From: Costus lasius
Lineage: Eukaryota > Streptophyta > Magnoliopsida > Zingiberales > Costaceae
Assembly: GCA_027563935.2 (NCBI GenBank)
Contig: CM050449.1
Coordinates: 56,127,949 to 56,191,948, forward strand
Direction: 5' to 3'
DNA length: 64,000 nt
Part shown: one piece after another, positions 9,679-21,880 of the stretch
Numbering within the stretch: position 1 is the stretch's first letter
Layout: each line of letters begins with the position of its first letter
Notes under the pieces: model-generated
The model's database searches: none
What the model saw: the letters and a program-made list of their open reading frames with translations, nothing else
Told to the model about the DNA's origin: nothing
Made by a program: the position numbers and the translations under genes

Positions 9679-12600
9679 CTAATGGTTGAGAAATCTCAAA
9701 CCCATATTGTTACAGTGCTTCTCATGCTTCTGCTGCGCCAGAGGCTTGGTAAGCGGGTCTGCCAGATTGTCATCTGTATGAACCTTGCAAATCTTGATCT
9801 CGCCTCGATCAATGATCTCCCGGATCAAGTGAAACCGTCTCTGTATGTGCTTGGACTTCTGGTGCGACCGTGGTTCCTTTGCTTGTGCGATTGCTCCAGT
9901 GTTATCACAGAAGATAACCAAGGGATCTGCACTCGAAGGAACGACACCAAGTTCTCTCACGAACTTGCGAATCCATACTGCCTCCTTGGATGCTTCCGAG
10001 GCTGCAACATACTCGGCTTCTGTTGTGGAATCAGCAACAGTTGACTGTTTGAAACTCTTCCACACCACAGCACCTCCATTCAAGCTAAAAACATAGCCTG
10101 ATTGCGATCGGAAATCATCCTGGTCCGACTGGAACGAAGCGTCAGTATATCCCTCTATACTGAGTTCTTCCTGACCACCATATATCAAGAACATATCTTT
10201 GGTCCTCCGCAGATATTTTATAATGTTCTTGACTGCAATCCAGTGCGCCAAACCTGGATTACTTTGGAAACGACTGGTCACGCTTAACCCGTAAGCGATG
10301 TCTGGGCGAGTACACAACATCGCATACATTATGGACCCAATAGCCGAAGCATAAGGCGTATTGTCCATTTCATCTTTCTCAGTCTGTGTTTGTGGACACT
10401 GACTCTTCGAAAGATTCAGACCATGTCTGACTGGAAGATATCCACGTTTAGAATTCTCTAAATGGAATCTCTCCAGGACTTTATCGATGTAAGTACTCTG
10501 GCACAGCCCGAGAAGCCTCTTAGATCTATCCCGGTAGATCTTCACACCTAACACATAGGCTGCTTCTCCTAGATCTTTCATCTGGAAACATTTTCCTAAC
10601 CATGCTTTAACAGCATGCAGTTCAGGAATATCATTTCCAATGATTAAGATATCATCGACGTAGAGGATTAGGAATGTAATTACGCTCCCACTAAACCTCT
10701 TATATACACACGGGTCATCCTCGTTCTTGATGAAACCAAACTCAGAGATTGATTCATCAAAACGAATGTTCCAGCTTCTAGATGCTTGTTTAAGTCCATA
10801 AATGGACTTCTTTAACTTGCATATTTTATGACGATCTGATGGATTCGTGAAGCCTTCAGGTTGTGTCATATACACATCCTCATCCAGATTTCCATTAAGG
10901 AAAGCTGTCTTCACATCCATCTGCCAGATCTCATAATCGTAATATGCAGCTATCGCGAAAAGAATCCGAATAGACTTGAACATGGCCACAGGTGAGAAAG
11001 TTTCATCATAATCTATCCCGTAGATTTGTTTGAAACCTTTCGCAACTAGCCTGCCTTTATAGGTAACCACGTTACCATCCATGTCAATCTTCTTCTTGAA
11101 GATCCATTTACAGCCTATAGGGACTACTCCCGGAGGCGGATCAACCAAATCCCAGACTTGGTTATCTGACATGGAGTCCATCTCGGCTCGCATAGCATTA
11201 AGCCATCTAGCTGACTCCGGTCCACTGACCGCATCCGCATAAGTGAGGGGTTCATCATTATCAATGATGTAGACTCCGTCATAGCGCTCAGGCTGTCGAC
11301 GGATCCTTCCCGATCTACGCGGTTCCCGTGATATTTGAGCCTCAGGTTGTGTAGTAACCTGATCTACCGGCTCAGGCACATCCAACTGTGCTTGACTACT
11401 TTGTCCTTCTTCTGGATTCTCATCCAGCTTTATTTCTCTCCCACTAGCCTCTTGCAGAAGAAACTCCTTCTCAAGAAATATGGCCGTCCGAGCAACAAAT
11501 ACTTTGTTCTCCTTGGGATCGTAGAAATAATAACCCTTAGTTTCCTTAGGGTAACCGACAAAGATGCATTTCTCAGATCTGCTCTCCAGTTTCCCAGAGG
11601 CGAGCTTTTTGACATAAGCCTCGCAACCCCAGATCCTGATAAATGTCAAGCTAGGCTGTTTCCCATACCATAACTCATATGGCGTCTTTGAAACTGCCTT
11701 GGATGGCACTCGGTTTAGTACCTTTGCAGCTGTCTCCAGTGCAAAACCCCAAAAGGAGTATGGAAGAGTAGCCTGACTCATCATAGAACGAACCATATCA
11801 AGCAACGTTCTATTTCTCCTCTCGGACACACCATTCCATTGTGGTGTTCCTGGCGGAGTGAGCTGTGAGATAATCCCACACTCCTTTAGATAGTCAGTAA
11901 ATTCTCGACTTAGGTATTCACCACCTCGATCAGAACGAAGTGCCTTGATATTTCGGCCTAGCTGATTTTGTACTTCATTCTTGAACTCTTTGAACTTGTC
12001 AAAAGATTCACTCTTATGTCTCATAAGATAGACATAACCATACCTACTGAAATCATCAGTAAAGGTAATGAAGTACTGATAGCCACCTCTAGCATGTTTA
12101 CTAAATGGCCCACACACATCACTGTGTATGAGGTCAAGTAAACCTGAAGCCCTTTGACCTTTGTTAGGAAAAGGTGACTTCGTCATTTTACCCATCAAAC
12201 AAGCTTTGCATGTATCAATCTCCTTGTAGGAGAATGATCCCAGCAGTCCATGATCATGCAACCGCTTAATGCGCTTCTCGTTTATATGGCCCAAACGACT
12301 ATGCCATAGCAAGGTGCTGTCATCAGCATACTTGGCTTTCTTATTATCAATGTTGTGTATCGAATGTTCCATGTCCAACATGAACAACCCATTGTTAATT
12401 GAACCAGTAGCATACACAATATTATCTAGAGAAAGTACACACTTTGAAGTCTTGCATTCAAAGGAAAAACCCTTCCTGACAAGAGCAGGAATGGAGATAA
12501 TATTCTTGGTAATACTGGGTACAAAATAACAATTGTTTAATTCTAATACAATGCCAGATGGTAAAGAAATGAAATAGTCTCCTACAGCAACAGCAGCAAC

Positions 12601-13563
12601 CCGTGCCCCGTTTCCAACGCGTAGGTCTACCTCATGCTGTCCCACCTGTCTTCTTCTCCTGAGTTCCTGTACATTTGAACAAATGTGAACTCCACATGCA
12701 TTGTCCAACACCCATGATATAGAAGAAGATGAAAACATGACTTCAGTCACGAATATACCTGAGCCAGAAGCGATGCTTCCCCTCTTGTCTCCTTGGAGCG
12801 CTTTACAGTCCTTTTTCCAGTGACACAGCTGGCCACAGTGGAAACACCTGTTGTCCTTCGACCGCTTGACCTTCTGTTTCAGAGCCTTGCTGTAATTCTT
12901 GACAGGGGCCTTGCCCTTCTTCCCCTTCTTCTTGTTCCTTGAAGGAACCATCAAGACAGAGGTTGAAGGCTTTCCCTTCAGAGTTTCCTCAGTTGTCAAG
13001 AGCATATTCAGCAGCTCTGCCGGCGTACAATCGATTTTGTTCATATTAAAGTTAATAATGAACGCATCGAAAGAGGGAGGGAGAGACTGCAGAATAATAT
13101 CCACAGCAAGCTCCTGGTTGATGGTATGCCCCAGTTTCTCCAGAGCCTCCTTGTGCCCAATCATCTTGAGCACGTGAGCTCCCACTGGGCTCCCTTTAGC
13201 CAGTTTGCTCTGAAAGAACAGCTTCGTCAGATTATAGCGTTCTGTCCTCGCCTGTGCAGCATACAGCATCTTGAGGTTCGCTATAATCTCTATAGCCGAC
13301 ATATCCTCATGCTGACGCTGCAGCGGTTGCGTCATAGACGCTAGCATCAGGCAAGCGACATCAATGCTATCATTGACATGCTTATCATAGGCTTCACGAA
13401 CCGCCCTTGCGGCGTTCGCAGCGGGTTGAGGCGGCACAGCCGTCTCGAGGACATACAGTTTCCTCTCTGCCTTAAGAACGATCTTAAGGTGTCCGAACCA
13501 GTCAGAGAAGTTCGGCCCAGCAAACTTCTCCCTTTCCAGTAGGGATCGCACATTGAAGCTCAT
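9679..13563 (-). CDS. E Gag-Pol polyprotein (Ty1/copia), intact
   Basis: This is a single ORF of 1294 residues with the copia order Gag, aspartic protease, integrase, reverse transcriptase, RNase H. The Gag knuckle is CFHCGQLCHWKKDC near residue 240, with Cys where D has Gly. The protease motif reads DNACGVHIC where a D-S/T-G triad is expected (D has DTAC). The integrase has the HSRLGH and CKACLMG zinc residues and the D,D-35-E set at HSDVCG, RSDRGGEY and SERRNRT. The reverse transcriptase has KGRLVAKGF, MDVKTAFLNG and YVDDIL. RNase H has TDASFQSDQ, TTEAEYVA and CDNTGAIA. The product would form the particle, cut itself, copy the RNA and integrate the cDNA. No stops or frameshifts. The DTA to DNA change may weaken the protease. 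Confidence 0.95.
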   Translation of the reverse strand: MSFNVRSLLEREKFAGPNFSDWFGHLKIVLKAERKLYVLETAVPPQPAANAARAVREAYDKHVNDSIDVACLMLASMTQPLQRQHEDMSAIEIIANLKMLYAAQARTERYNLTKLFFQSKLAKGSPVGAHVLKMIGHKEALEKLGHTINQELAVDIILQSLPPSFDAFIINFNMNKIDCTPAELLNMLLTTEETLKGKPSTSVLMVPSRNKKKGKKGKAPVKNYSKALKQKVKRSKDNRCFHCGQLCHWKKDCKALQGDKRGSIASGSGIFVTEVMFSSSSISWVLDNACGVHICSNVQELRRRRQVGQHEVDLRVGNGARVAAVAVGDYFISLPSGIVLELNNCYFVPSITKNIISIPALVRKGFSFECKTSKCVLSLDNIVYATGSINNGLFMLDMEHSIHNIDNKKAKYADDSTLLWHSRLGHINEKRIKRLHDHGLLGSFSYKEIDTCKACLMGKMTKSPFPNKGQRASGLLDLIHSDVCGPFSKHARGGYQYFITFTDDFSRYGYVYLMRHKSESFDKFKEFKNEVQNQLGRNIKALRSDRGGEYLSREFTDYLKECGIISQLTPPGTPQWNGVSERRNRTLLDMVRSMMSQATLPYSFWGFALETAAKVLNRVPSKAVSKTPYELWYGKQPSLTFIRIWGCEAYVKKLASGKLESRSEKCIFVGYPKETKGYYFYDPKENKVFVARTAIFLEKEFLLQEASGREIKLDENPEEGQSSQAQLDVPEPVDQVTTQPEAQISREPRRSGRIRRQPERYDGVYIIDNDEPLTYADAVSGPESARWLNAMRAEMDSMSDNQVWDLVDPPPGVVPIGCKWIFKKKIDMDGNVVTYKGRLVAKGFKQIYGIDYDETFSPVAMFKSIRILFAIAAYYDYEIWQMDVKTAFLNGNLDEDVYMTQPEGFTNPSDRHKICKLKKSIYGLKQASRSWNIRFDESISEFGFIKNEDDPCVYKRFSGSVITFLILYVDDILIIGNDIPELHAVKAWLGKCFQMKDLGEAAYVLGVKIYRDRSKRLLGLCQSTYIDKVLERFHLENSKRGYLPVRHGLNLSKSQCPQTQTEKDEMDNTPYASAIGSIMYAMLCTRPDIAYGLSVTSRFQSNPGLAHWIAVKNIIKYLRRTKDMFLIYGGQEELSIEGYTDASFQSDQDDFRSQSGYVFSLNGGAVVWKSFKQSTVADSTTEAEYVAASEASKEAVWIRKFVRELGVVPSSADPLVIFCDNTGAIAQAKEPRSHQKSKHIQRRFHLIREIIDRGEIKICKVHTDDNLADPLTKPLAQQKHEKHCNNMGLRFLNH

Positions 13564-15291
13564 GGTGTTCGTTGCTGCAGGAATCTACAACAAGCAAGAA
13601 CAGCAAGGTCAGTATCAATGTTAAGAATCAATCCAGGACTTGAGAAAGATTCTTTTTCTCACTATTTTGTCTGACTGAAAAATCCAGTAAACAGTCCGAA
13701 AGAGTAACACTCTTTTAGTGAGATGGGATCCAGATTTCATACTTGGTCTCCGCGTCCCGCTCAGGCGAGATAAGATGCACAGAGAAGACAAGCACTAATT
13801 TCTGGTAGGCTGTCCCAGCCAATCGCCAACCCGTGCGATTCCCCTTCATCTGGGCAATCCAGCAGACTGTGCCAACTGAGTTGGTACAACACAATCTCTG
13901 ACCCCGCAGATGGCTGCCTCCATGTGCTACCATATGCGCCACATATGTAGCCTACATGGTCAAGCTGACCCGACCTACTCCCTGGACCACCACGTGCTAT
14001 GCTGAGCAACGAGAAGCGATAAATCCCTTCTCTGTAACACGCAGGTGAAATCCAGCACCGTCTGAAGATAGATGGACGTGCCCACTGAGTGGGTACAACA
14101 CGGCTCCAACGATAGTCAGAACGGTGAGGTTTCGCGTCAGAAGGCTTTCCGAGCTTGATATGTTAGCATTGGATTTTAACGGTCTTTTATCTTCTTCACT
14201 ATCATGCAATTCCTATGGTGATAGCAGAAGATAAACTCATGCAGTTCTAATTATATAAGCAATAAAAAGAAAGCATGGATCTTATGTGGTAAAAGCCCAT
14301 GAACCCTAAGTAAGACCTTAATTTTACTTAAGTCTTCACTTGAGCTCTTTTGCATCTCATCTGGTCCAACCCAGGGCCCTAGCTCCAAGAGCACCTCAGG
14401 TGCGCCACCAGCTGAATGCCCCTCTTGGATGTGTGCCTTTGTGCTCTTGTCTAATCAAAATACATTTTTGATCTATCTAGACAAGCTTTGACTCGCAGGT
14501 CAATTATACAATAGATTAATAAAAAATGTGATTCGCAGATCACAATAATATTAACTTATAATTAACCAGGCACGCAGGCCCCAGCACAGCACACATTAGG
14601 GCAACCCACATAAGATTAAATAAACAAGCATATGGTCTCAATCATCATGTGATCCAATCAAGAAATTAAATTTTTTGAAAACCCCATAGGCATCAATTTT
14701 AACTTCCTTATGTGTCCTACAACCTTACAATGGTCCATTGATAGGGATCCACTCATCCATCTAGTTAGATCCCCTGCCCTTGCATGCACCGAGTCCTAAC
14801 TGACCCGAGTTGACCTAATGGTCAACCATGCATGCGCTAAGGGCTTGAACAGCTTTCAAGAGTTCTGGCAAGCGGGTGTGACCCCGGGCCTAACTCAAGA
14901 GTGTTCACTGGTTGTCTCAACCAGACCTCGCTACACGCCTAAGATGCAATCGACCTATGGCCACCTCGTGCTTGCGCACAGGTGCCATCTGGTCGATCCA
15001 TCTAGGCTGTCAGATGGTCTGATCAGACTATTGGATCTAACCTAGAGGTGACTTCAACCCGATCAACCCATCTAAGGGTTTATAGTAGGTGCCACTTAGG
15101 TCTAGTGAGGCGCGCAAGTGATTAGTTATTCTTAGAAAAACTACAACGACAAGCGCCAACTTACATGCGCCAAAATAACAAAATATTCTCATGTTAAGTT
15201 TCGGCATGCAACTTAGATCTAAGCATACTTTTACATGCGCAAACATGGATCACAAAAATATATATCAAGCAATCATATTAACATGCTGCAA
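13564..15291 (-). other. Leader of element E
   Basis: This is 1.7 kb of untranslated leader between the primer site and the gag start. It holds two related hairpins, CCCACTGAGTGGG (14081-14093) and CCAACTGAGTTGG (13872-13884), which also occur in D. No coding capacity is evident. Confidence 0.75.
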
Positions 15292-15309
15292 CCGCATGCT
15301 CTGATACCA
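15292..15309 (-). other. Primer binding site, initiator tRNA-Met (E)
   Basis: In minus sense it begins TGGTATCAGAGC, the standard 12-base complement of the 3' end of initiator tRNA-Met, two bases from the LTR. Confidence 0.9.
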
Positions 15310-15311
15310 AT

Positions 15312-17027
15312 TGTAGGGTCCCCTTCAAGGGGGAGCGCAAGCATGTGAAACCCCTTTCAAGAGGGGGGCGAAAAACCCTTAAGGGTGGCGCATGACAATT
15401 ACAAGCGGAAGCAAGGGTTTTCCATGGATCTTAGCAAGATAATATGATCAACTTGATGAAGTTTAGATCCATACCAAAGCCATGAGGAAGATGGCGACTT
15501 GGAAGCAAGAGAACAAGAGAGGTCTCCTCCACAAGGCGCGCACACAAGAAGAAGTTGGCTTGCTCCTTGTCGTCCTTTGTGCTAGCAAAGGGCTTGAAGA
15601 ATCCAAATCGCTTGAAGGAGAATCCTTGGATGTCTTCTTGGTTTGGCTTGCCGAATGCCTCTCTCCTACTCTCGGCGATCATCCACACTCAAGAGCACAC
15701 ATTCGCCCAAGAGAGAAGCCATCACGCAAAGGCGTTTCTTGGCTTAAGCGTTTAGGCGTTGAGACTTCCATATATGGTAAGTCTTCACTCCACACGTTCA
15801 CACTTAGTGAACTAATCAAAACGCTTAATTAATTTGAACCATGCGTTCACATCCTTGAACCGGTTCAATTGACTTTGGTTCAACAACCAAATCAAACCAA
15901 GACCAAACCAAGACATGCCATGGTCTAAATCTAGTATGAACCATGAAGGTTCAAGATCTAACCATACATATCTAGATGCACTTGATCTCACTGATCTAGC
16001 ATCAATACTCTCGATCGAAGCTTACCGATCTTAAGCTCTAATCAATCAAACATGATCAGACCAGATCTCACTTACAATCAGAGTCTACTCTCCTTTAACT
16101 GAACCAAAACAATTCAGTCCACACGATCTGACATGAGTAAGCCATATCATCAAATTGTGCGACCCTGAGGGTTTCCTTTAAATGTCGGTAACGACAACTT
16201 ACATTATCACGATCAGTGAGGGGTATCTAGCAACACATCACTGTCTCCCGATATAAAGGAAAGAGTCTTCCAAGACTACACCCAAACCACAGCACAAGTG
16301 TGAATCAAACTCACGAGGCATGCATGTTTCCTTTGCCACTGGATGTTCTTATTGGACAAGCATGTCAAGCCTGTAACTCCAATAGGATGAGCATGATTAG
16401 ATCAGATGATCACTGTCATCTGGGTATGGCCATACACTTTCTCAATCATCTCATACAGGGGGGCCCTCTAGAACATCACACTCCTTGAACAAGGAGACGG
16501 CAATCCTTTATCTATCACTAGTGCCCTAACCTGACTCAAGCTCATCATCCAAGATAGTCTATAATCATTATGTTTCAAATGATATTGAACTACCTCAAAA
16601 CAATGACAATCATCATTTAGAAACACAAGTGATCTCAAGTCAAAGGAAAATGTGCCACTTGCTGCTATCAAGGATTATTCACATTGTGACAAACAATTGA
16701 ATATCCTAGAAGGGTCTGTCCAGTACATCCAATGTACCCATGAGTCTACATCTTATTCCATGCTCGAAGCATCCTATAAGATTAGCACACATATTAGTCT
16801 CAATCATATCAAGGCTGTCTCAGGTTCACCAAGATATCTCGACTAAGGACATAGAGCCTGTCAGCCTAGCTGAACAGCTTTGAGACATTATTCAGAAGTA
16901 CACTTATTACAGCAGACAAGGTAACAACCTGAATAATAACCATGCCTTTATAAACATAAGAGTTTATTACATGATACTTATACAATCCCAAGGCCTCAAA
17001 CATTAGCCTTAAGGGCATACCCCAACA
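15312..17027 (-). repeat. 5' LTR of element E (1716 bp)
   Basis: It is nearly identical to 7944-9658. Differences seen: G for A near 15495, G for A near 15704, and one extra C near 16443. A TATA-like CCATATATGG lies near 15767 and would serve minus-strand transcription. Confidence 0.95.
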
Positions 17028-17032
17028 ATACG

Positions 17033-17741
17033 TTCCCCCCTCCTATAGGCAGCGCCTTCTCGATCAATATAGCAGCCTACACCCAGGGTCCAGAACCGTA
17101 GAAGAATATCGCTTGACCTTCGACACATTAAAACTTCAGTGTAACTTACAAGAAGACCCCGAACTAGTGTTGTCCAAGTTTAAGAATGGGCTTCGCTCGG
17201 ACATCCGTCGAGCCCTACCCACTTATGGTTCGGAGACATTAGATCAGACCTTTTAGCACACTCGAGAAATAGAGCAAGATCTACGTGCTGCAGCTAGACA
17301 CAGCGATTTTGGGTCCCATTGACGGCCACACATTGGTGGACCCCCACCTGTCCATCCCCAGGTCGAATGACCCAATCGTTCTGACCCACGTCCGACTGCG
17401 ATGACCCATAACTCCCCTAGGCATCCAGCCCCTAAGGCCACCTCCTCTCGCCTCACATGGGAAGAGAAGGGCAAGGCCCCGATCATCGGTTCATCGAGTT
17501 GGGTGAACTGTTTCAATTGCCTTCAATCGGGTCACTACTCTATGGATTGTCCTAAAAATTCTGCTCTTGCGAATAGGAGCCACACTCGTGTAGCTACCAT
17601 CACCCGTGAGCACGTGGAGCATGACATCGTAGCCGAGTGTTACACGAGTGGTGATGAGTCCCGTAACCCCACACTGCAGTTGTGCAGTGTACCCTTGTTT
17701 AGACCCCGCCCTCTAAGGATTGGAGGCGCACTAGCATTTTC
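17033..17741 (+). pseudogene. F gag, 3' part with zinc knuckle
   Basis: This continues F gag after E: VPPSYRQRLLDQYSSL, then EEYRLTFDTLKLQ and KFKNGLRSDIRRALP, which are typical Ty3 Gag capsid C-terminal motifs. A TAG lies near 17254. Further on there is CFNCLQSGHYSMDC at about 17509-17550, a CX2CX4HX4C nucleocapsid knuckle. It is decayed by at least one stop and frameshift. Confidence 0.7.
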
Positions 17742-18345
17742 ATGACATACATCAAACGCAATGGGCATTCGTGTAAGATCGTCATCGATGGGGGAAGTAG
17801 TTTGAACGTGGTCTCTCGGACCGCGATCACCCATTTCAGCCATACCCTTGAACCCCATCCAAAGCCTTTCTCGATCGCATGGGTTGACACGTCAAGCCTT
17901 CCGGTCACCCATCATTCCCAAGTTTCCATCGCTTTTGGGGATTACCGTGAGAAGGTGTGGTGTGATGTGGCAGCCATGGATGTCACCCACGTCCTTTTAG
18001 GACGCCCATGGTTGTACGATTGGGATGTAGTCCACTATGGCCAGTCGAACACCAACGAGCAGAAAATTCACTTGATACCGGCTCCGCCCAAGGAGTTGCA
18101 TGCATCTACGTCCAAGGGCCTGATTGTCTGTCCTAAGTCTGCCCCTCCGGCACCCGCCATTGTGTCTGTCATGCGCACTTCCACGCTCTTGGGTGAGGCC
18201 ACCAAGACCAAGGTAGTTTATGCGCTGATGTTACGCGAGGCATAGTCCACTTCGCCTCCCTTGGATGCAACGCCTCCTCCGGAGGTTTCCGCTCTCTTGA
18301 CCGAGTTCAGCGACATTAGGCCTGAGGACTTACCCCATGGACTCC
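17742..18345 (+). pseudogene. F protease region, truncated before RT
   Basis: The open frame 17742-18245 reads KIVIDGGSSLNVVS, a retropepsin site with Gly for the usual Ser or Thr after Asp, and later THVLLGRPWLYDWDV, the second conserved protease motif. After a TAG at 18243 it runs on to LLTEFSDIRPEDLPHGL, the segment that normally leads into reverse transcriptase. It is cut at 18346 by the LTR of element G, and the reverse transcriptase never resumes. Confidence 0.7.
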
Positions 18346-20391
18346 TGATGTGATCCGAAAGGACAAACTTTTAAATACAAGCAGGTAGACTCGTTTCAGG
18401 TGTCGCGGCCAAAGGTATTGGCATACATGGCTATTGTCACTCCCTAGCACGTCTCCAAAAACTTGTTGTTCCTAACTTGTAGTGTCCGCAAGTGCACGGA
18501 TACTCGAAGTAATAAAGTAAATATCGATCCCCAGAGAGACCTATGCTGTCAAGTACAGAATAATTTATTTCTTCCTATCTCGGTAATCGAAAAAGAGAAA
18601 AGCAAGCAGAGAGCGGAAACACGCGGGAGAATAATGTTAGAGAGTAATTGGGACTAGGGTTTCATTCTCTTGGATTTCCACGACTAGATATATAAAGATG
18701 TTCATCAATCGAATTCTAACATGATAAAGACTCAATTTACTTCAAAAAGGGATTATCTCACTTTCGTGCAGATGACCATGCAGAGATAAATCTTCACTTT
18801 CGCGCAAGATTCATCCCAAGCAGAAGATAAGTAAGTCATTAATCAAAGAACTCAAATATCACTTTCGTGCATCCGAGTTCTAAGTTGATTGCCTCAAGTG
18901 GAATCTCGAGGATCACTTTCGTGCATCCGAGACTCAACACTCGTTTTACCTAGGTTCTCCAACATTCCGATCCTCACTTTCGTGCAAGATCTCCACCTTT
19001 GACACAATAACTCAATCCTAAGTTCATTAACATCATCATGGCAATTTAACTTACTAAAATAAAGAAATAAGAACTTAACCTAGTTTCCTACGGTGAGTTC
19101 CTATTAATCAATTTTAGGGTTCCAAGTTCTCAAGCAAATCACCTTTTGGTCCTTATTGCGAAAACTCTAAATCATGATGACAAAAAGCAAACTAAGGAGA
19201 ATCTTAGAGCAATAATCGCATAGGTAAAATTATCAAAGTAGAATAATCATGATGAAAGTAATAGTTGAATCTTGCGCGAAAGTGTTGGGAAAGGAATTAC
19301 AAAATAGCATGGTGAAGGAATTACAAAATACCATAATTTCAGAAGATCAAAAATCAACAAGAAAGGAGTTTTACGAAAATACAGCACGGCTGTGAAATAT
19401 TCCGTAATTTGCAACAAAAGTGGTGAACAGTGGCGGCGCTTCTTCTTCCTTTGATTTCTCCTCAAATTGATCTCCTTTCGTTCTGAAACTTCTGGCACGT
19501 TGTCTCCTTCTCCAAGCGAAGCTTCAGTATGAAAATCACAGCCGGAGGTGCTCTGGATTGGTTGCGGCGGTGAAACCCTAAGCAGCGGCGTGTACCGTGA
19601 TTTCTCCCTCGATAGTGGATGCAATTTGGGACTTTTGGTGTCTGCGTGATCCTCTCATCGTAAGCTCTTTTTTCTTCTTACGGCATCCAATTTAGAGTGC
19701 TAGATCGCCCGCAATTATCTCTGCAAAAATCAGGCGTCGAAATCGACCTGGGAGTCGCGTTCAAAAACAGAAATACGGTAGTGTAATAGTTCACGGCACT
19801 GCCGTAAAATTGCTCGAGTGTTCTGTTCTGAAAGTGTTGGGAAATACGGCACCGTAATATGATTCACGGCACTGCCATAAAATCGGCTGAACTCTCTGGT
19901 CGGAAACGTCTAGAAATTACGGCCTATGAAATAGTTTACGGTAGTGCCGTAATTTCAGCAATAGTCTCTGTTCCGAAAGTGCTCCAAAATATGGCTATGT
20001 AAAATCTTACGGCAATGCCGTATTTTTCACACAATCTTCTGATCTGAAGTTTTCCCAAATTATGGCAGGTGCTCCGATATTACGGTATCGTATGGAAATA
20101 CGGTACCGTAATATAGATTACGGCCCTACCGTATTTTGGTTTATTACTTCGTTTTGCATGAAATTTGACATGTGAACTCCTCTTGATGATGGTAGCTCTT
20201 CCATGTATTTGATTTTGCTTGAAAACGTCTTAAAATAGTGCCTTTTTACCTAAAAATCATCAAAAAATGAAATAGAAGTAGATTTTGCAATATTTGATAA
20301 ATTCGGCATAAAAACAAGCAAAAGATCTTCAATTTAGCATGAAAAGATATATAAAATGATACAAAATATACTATATATTTTGGTGTCATCA
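18346..20391 (-). repeat. 3' LTR of element G (2046 bp)
   Basis: Plus-strand ends are TGATGTGATCCG and GGTGTCATCA, the complement of the B-family LTR ends. It contains five TCACTTTCGTGCA-type motifs (18755-18990) and a palindrome array (19771-20140), both as in B. Confidence 0.85.
19771..20140 (-). promoter_or_regulatory. ACGG palindrome array in U3 (G)
   Basis: About ten TTACGGCACTGCCGTAA-like palindromes occur in pairs with a period near 75 bases, at the same place in the LTR as the array of B. Many are decayed by single substitutions. Confidence 0.65.
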
Positions 20392-21706
20392 AATACATAA
20401 GGCTCAAACTTTGCTTGTCCTCAAGCAAAAATCAAAAGTTGATTAAAAGATAAACCTTTTCATGCTCAATAAATTTCTAAAACACAATCTATCGATGAAA
20501 GATTCTATCAATTGATTTACAAAACTTTAAATAAACATATCATTCTTAGAACTCAATCCTCTAGATCTACAACTCAATCAAATAAAACTTCGCAACTGTA
20601 TAATAAATAGAATTTTCAATCTCAAGACTTCACCCAATTTCAGTTCGAATCTGTTATGCTTTTGTTTACAGGAATTAAGTTTCCAAGATCTTTTTCCACA
20701 CATAATTTTTTCCTTGTATTTTGTTATTTTTGCATAGATGGCATGTACCCGCATAGGCACATACTTTTTATTTTTAACTTCAACTCTTTTCTTCGGTACC
20801 ACTGTCAATTTTACACAGTGCCAAGTAGAGGAGTCTTATTATTATTTTCTCTCATTATCTTTTTGTCATAGACTTCAACCCATTTCTTAGGTACCACTAT
20901 CAATTTTACATAGTGCCAAGTAGGGGAGTCTCTCACTATTTTCATGGATCTTGGATTCTCATTTCCCAACAAATAGCAAAATAGACTAAACGTCTACTAG
21001 GTTGATCAATCGATCGCAATTCACAAATCATACTCATATACTCATTTTATTCAAAAGAGAAGTTTCACCTTTAAATTTTATTCTTCAAATAATACATCTA
21101 CCCAAAATCTTATGCATCAACCAATGTCATATTTCAATAGACAAATATGTACTGGAGAAATAAATTTAACATGATAGGGTTATATCTCCAATCATGAATT
21201 TGAGTTCATTCATCATCATCACATGGTACAACCATCATCCTTCCCTTCATTATATGAAACAACAATGAGATATAGAAAATACAACATAGCAAAGAAGTAA
21301 AGGAAGATAATACTCACAAAACATCAAGTCCTCATCGTCTGGTCGTTCTGATTTCTTTTGCGCTCTCAAGGGTAGACTGGACAGCATCAAAGTAGCCTCT
21401 CTCTCCTATCTACCACTTTTTTTTTTTGAAAATATGATATCGTAAAATATATTACGGTACTACCATAAAAATGACAGAACTCTCAGGTTGATTTTGACAA
21501 CAAAATACGGCACCGTAGAATACATTACGGTCGTACCGTAATTTCGGGGCAACTTTCTGGTCGAAAGTGGACTGGAAATACAGTACCGTAAAATACTTTA
21601 CGGTGGTGCCGTAATTTGTAGCAAATCACATTTTACCCACAAAATTATAAGAAAATTTTACCCTAAATAGAAAGTAAAATAAAAGAAAACAAATGGAGGT
21701 TAGAAA
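20392..21706 (-). other. 3' internal region of G, non-coding
   Basis: It holds the TTGCTTGTCCTCAAGCAA hairpin next to the LTR (20411-20428), two copies of a GGTACCACTGT...ACAGTGCC hairpin (20797-20836 and 20890-20930), and three palindrome units at 21432-21620. No ORF. Confidence 0.65.
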
Positions 21707-21756
21707 GCTTGGGTTGCCTCCCAAGAAGCGCTAATTTAAAGGTCATTAGCTTGACC
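21707..21756 (-). other. Post-pol tandem stem-loops (G)
   Basis: In minus sense GGTCAAGCTAATGACC (21741-21756) is followed by CTTGGGAGGCAACCCAAG (within 21707-21731). Both arms are perfect. They lie about 125 bases after the end of integrase. Confidence 0.8.
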
Positions 21757-21880
21757 GTTCTGTGCTCAGATTTGATTTTGGCTCATCTAGGTAAAAGCTC
21801 TCTCTTTCTTCAATCAGTTCTTCTTGATGGTAATGTTTCAATCTTTGACCATTAACTTTAAATTCTCCTGTATCTTCACT

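Larger units (their letters stand above)
7944..17027 (-). mobile_element. Element E: full-length Ty1/copia retrotransposon
   Basis: This 9084-bp element is on the minus strand, with LTRs of 1715 and 1716 bp, a tRNA-iMet primer site, a long leader and one uninterrupted polyprotein ORF of 1294 codons. It is flanked by a perfect 5-base duplication, ATACG (7939-7943 and 17028-17032). The LTRs differ at three places that I can see (two substitutions and one single-base indel), so it inserted recently into F gag. It belongs to the same family as D and I. It looks structurally able to transpose, apart from a changed protease motif noted under its ORF. Confidence 0.95.
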
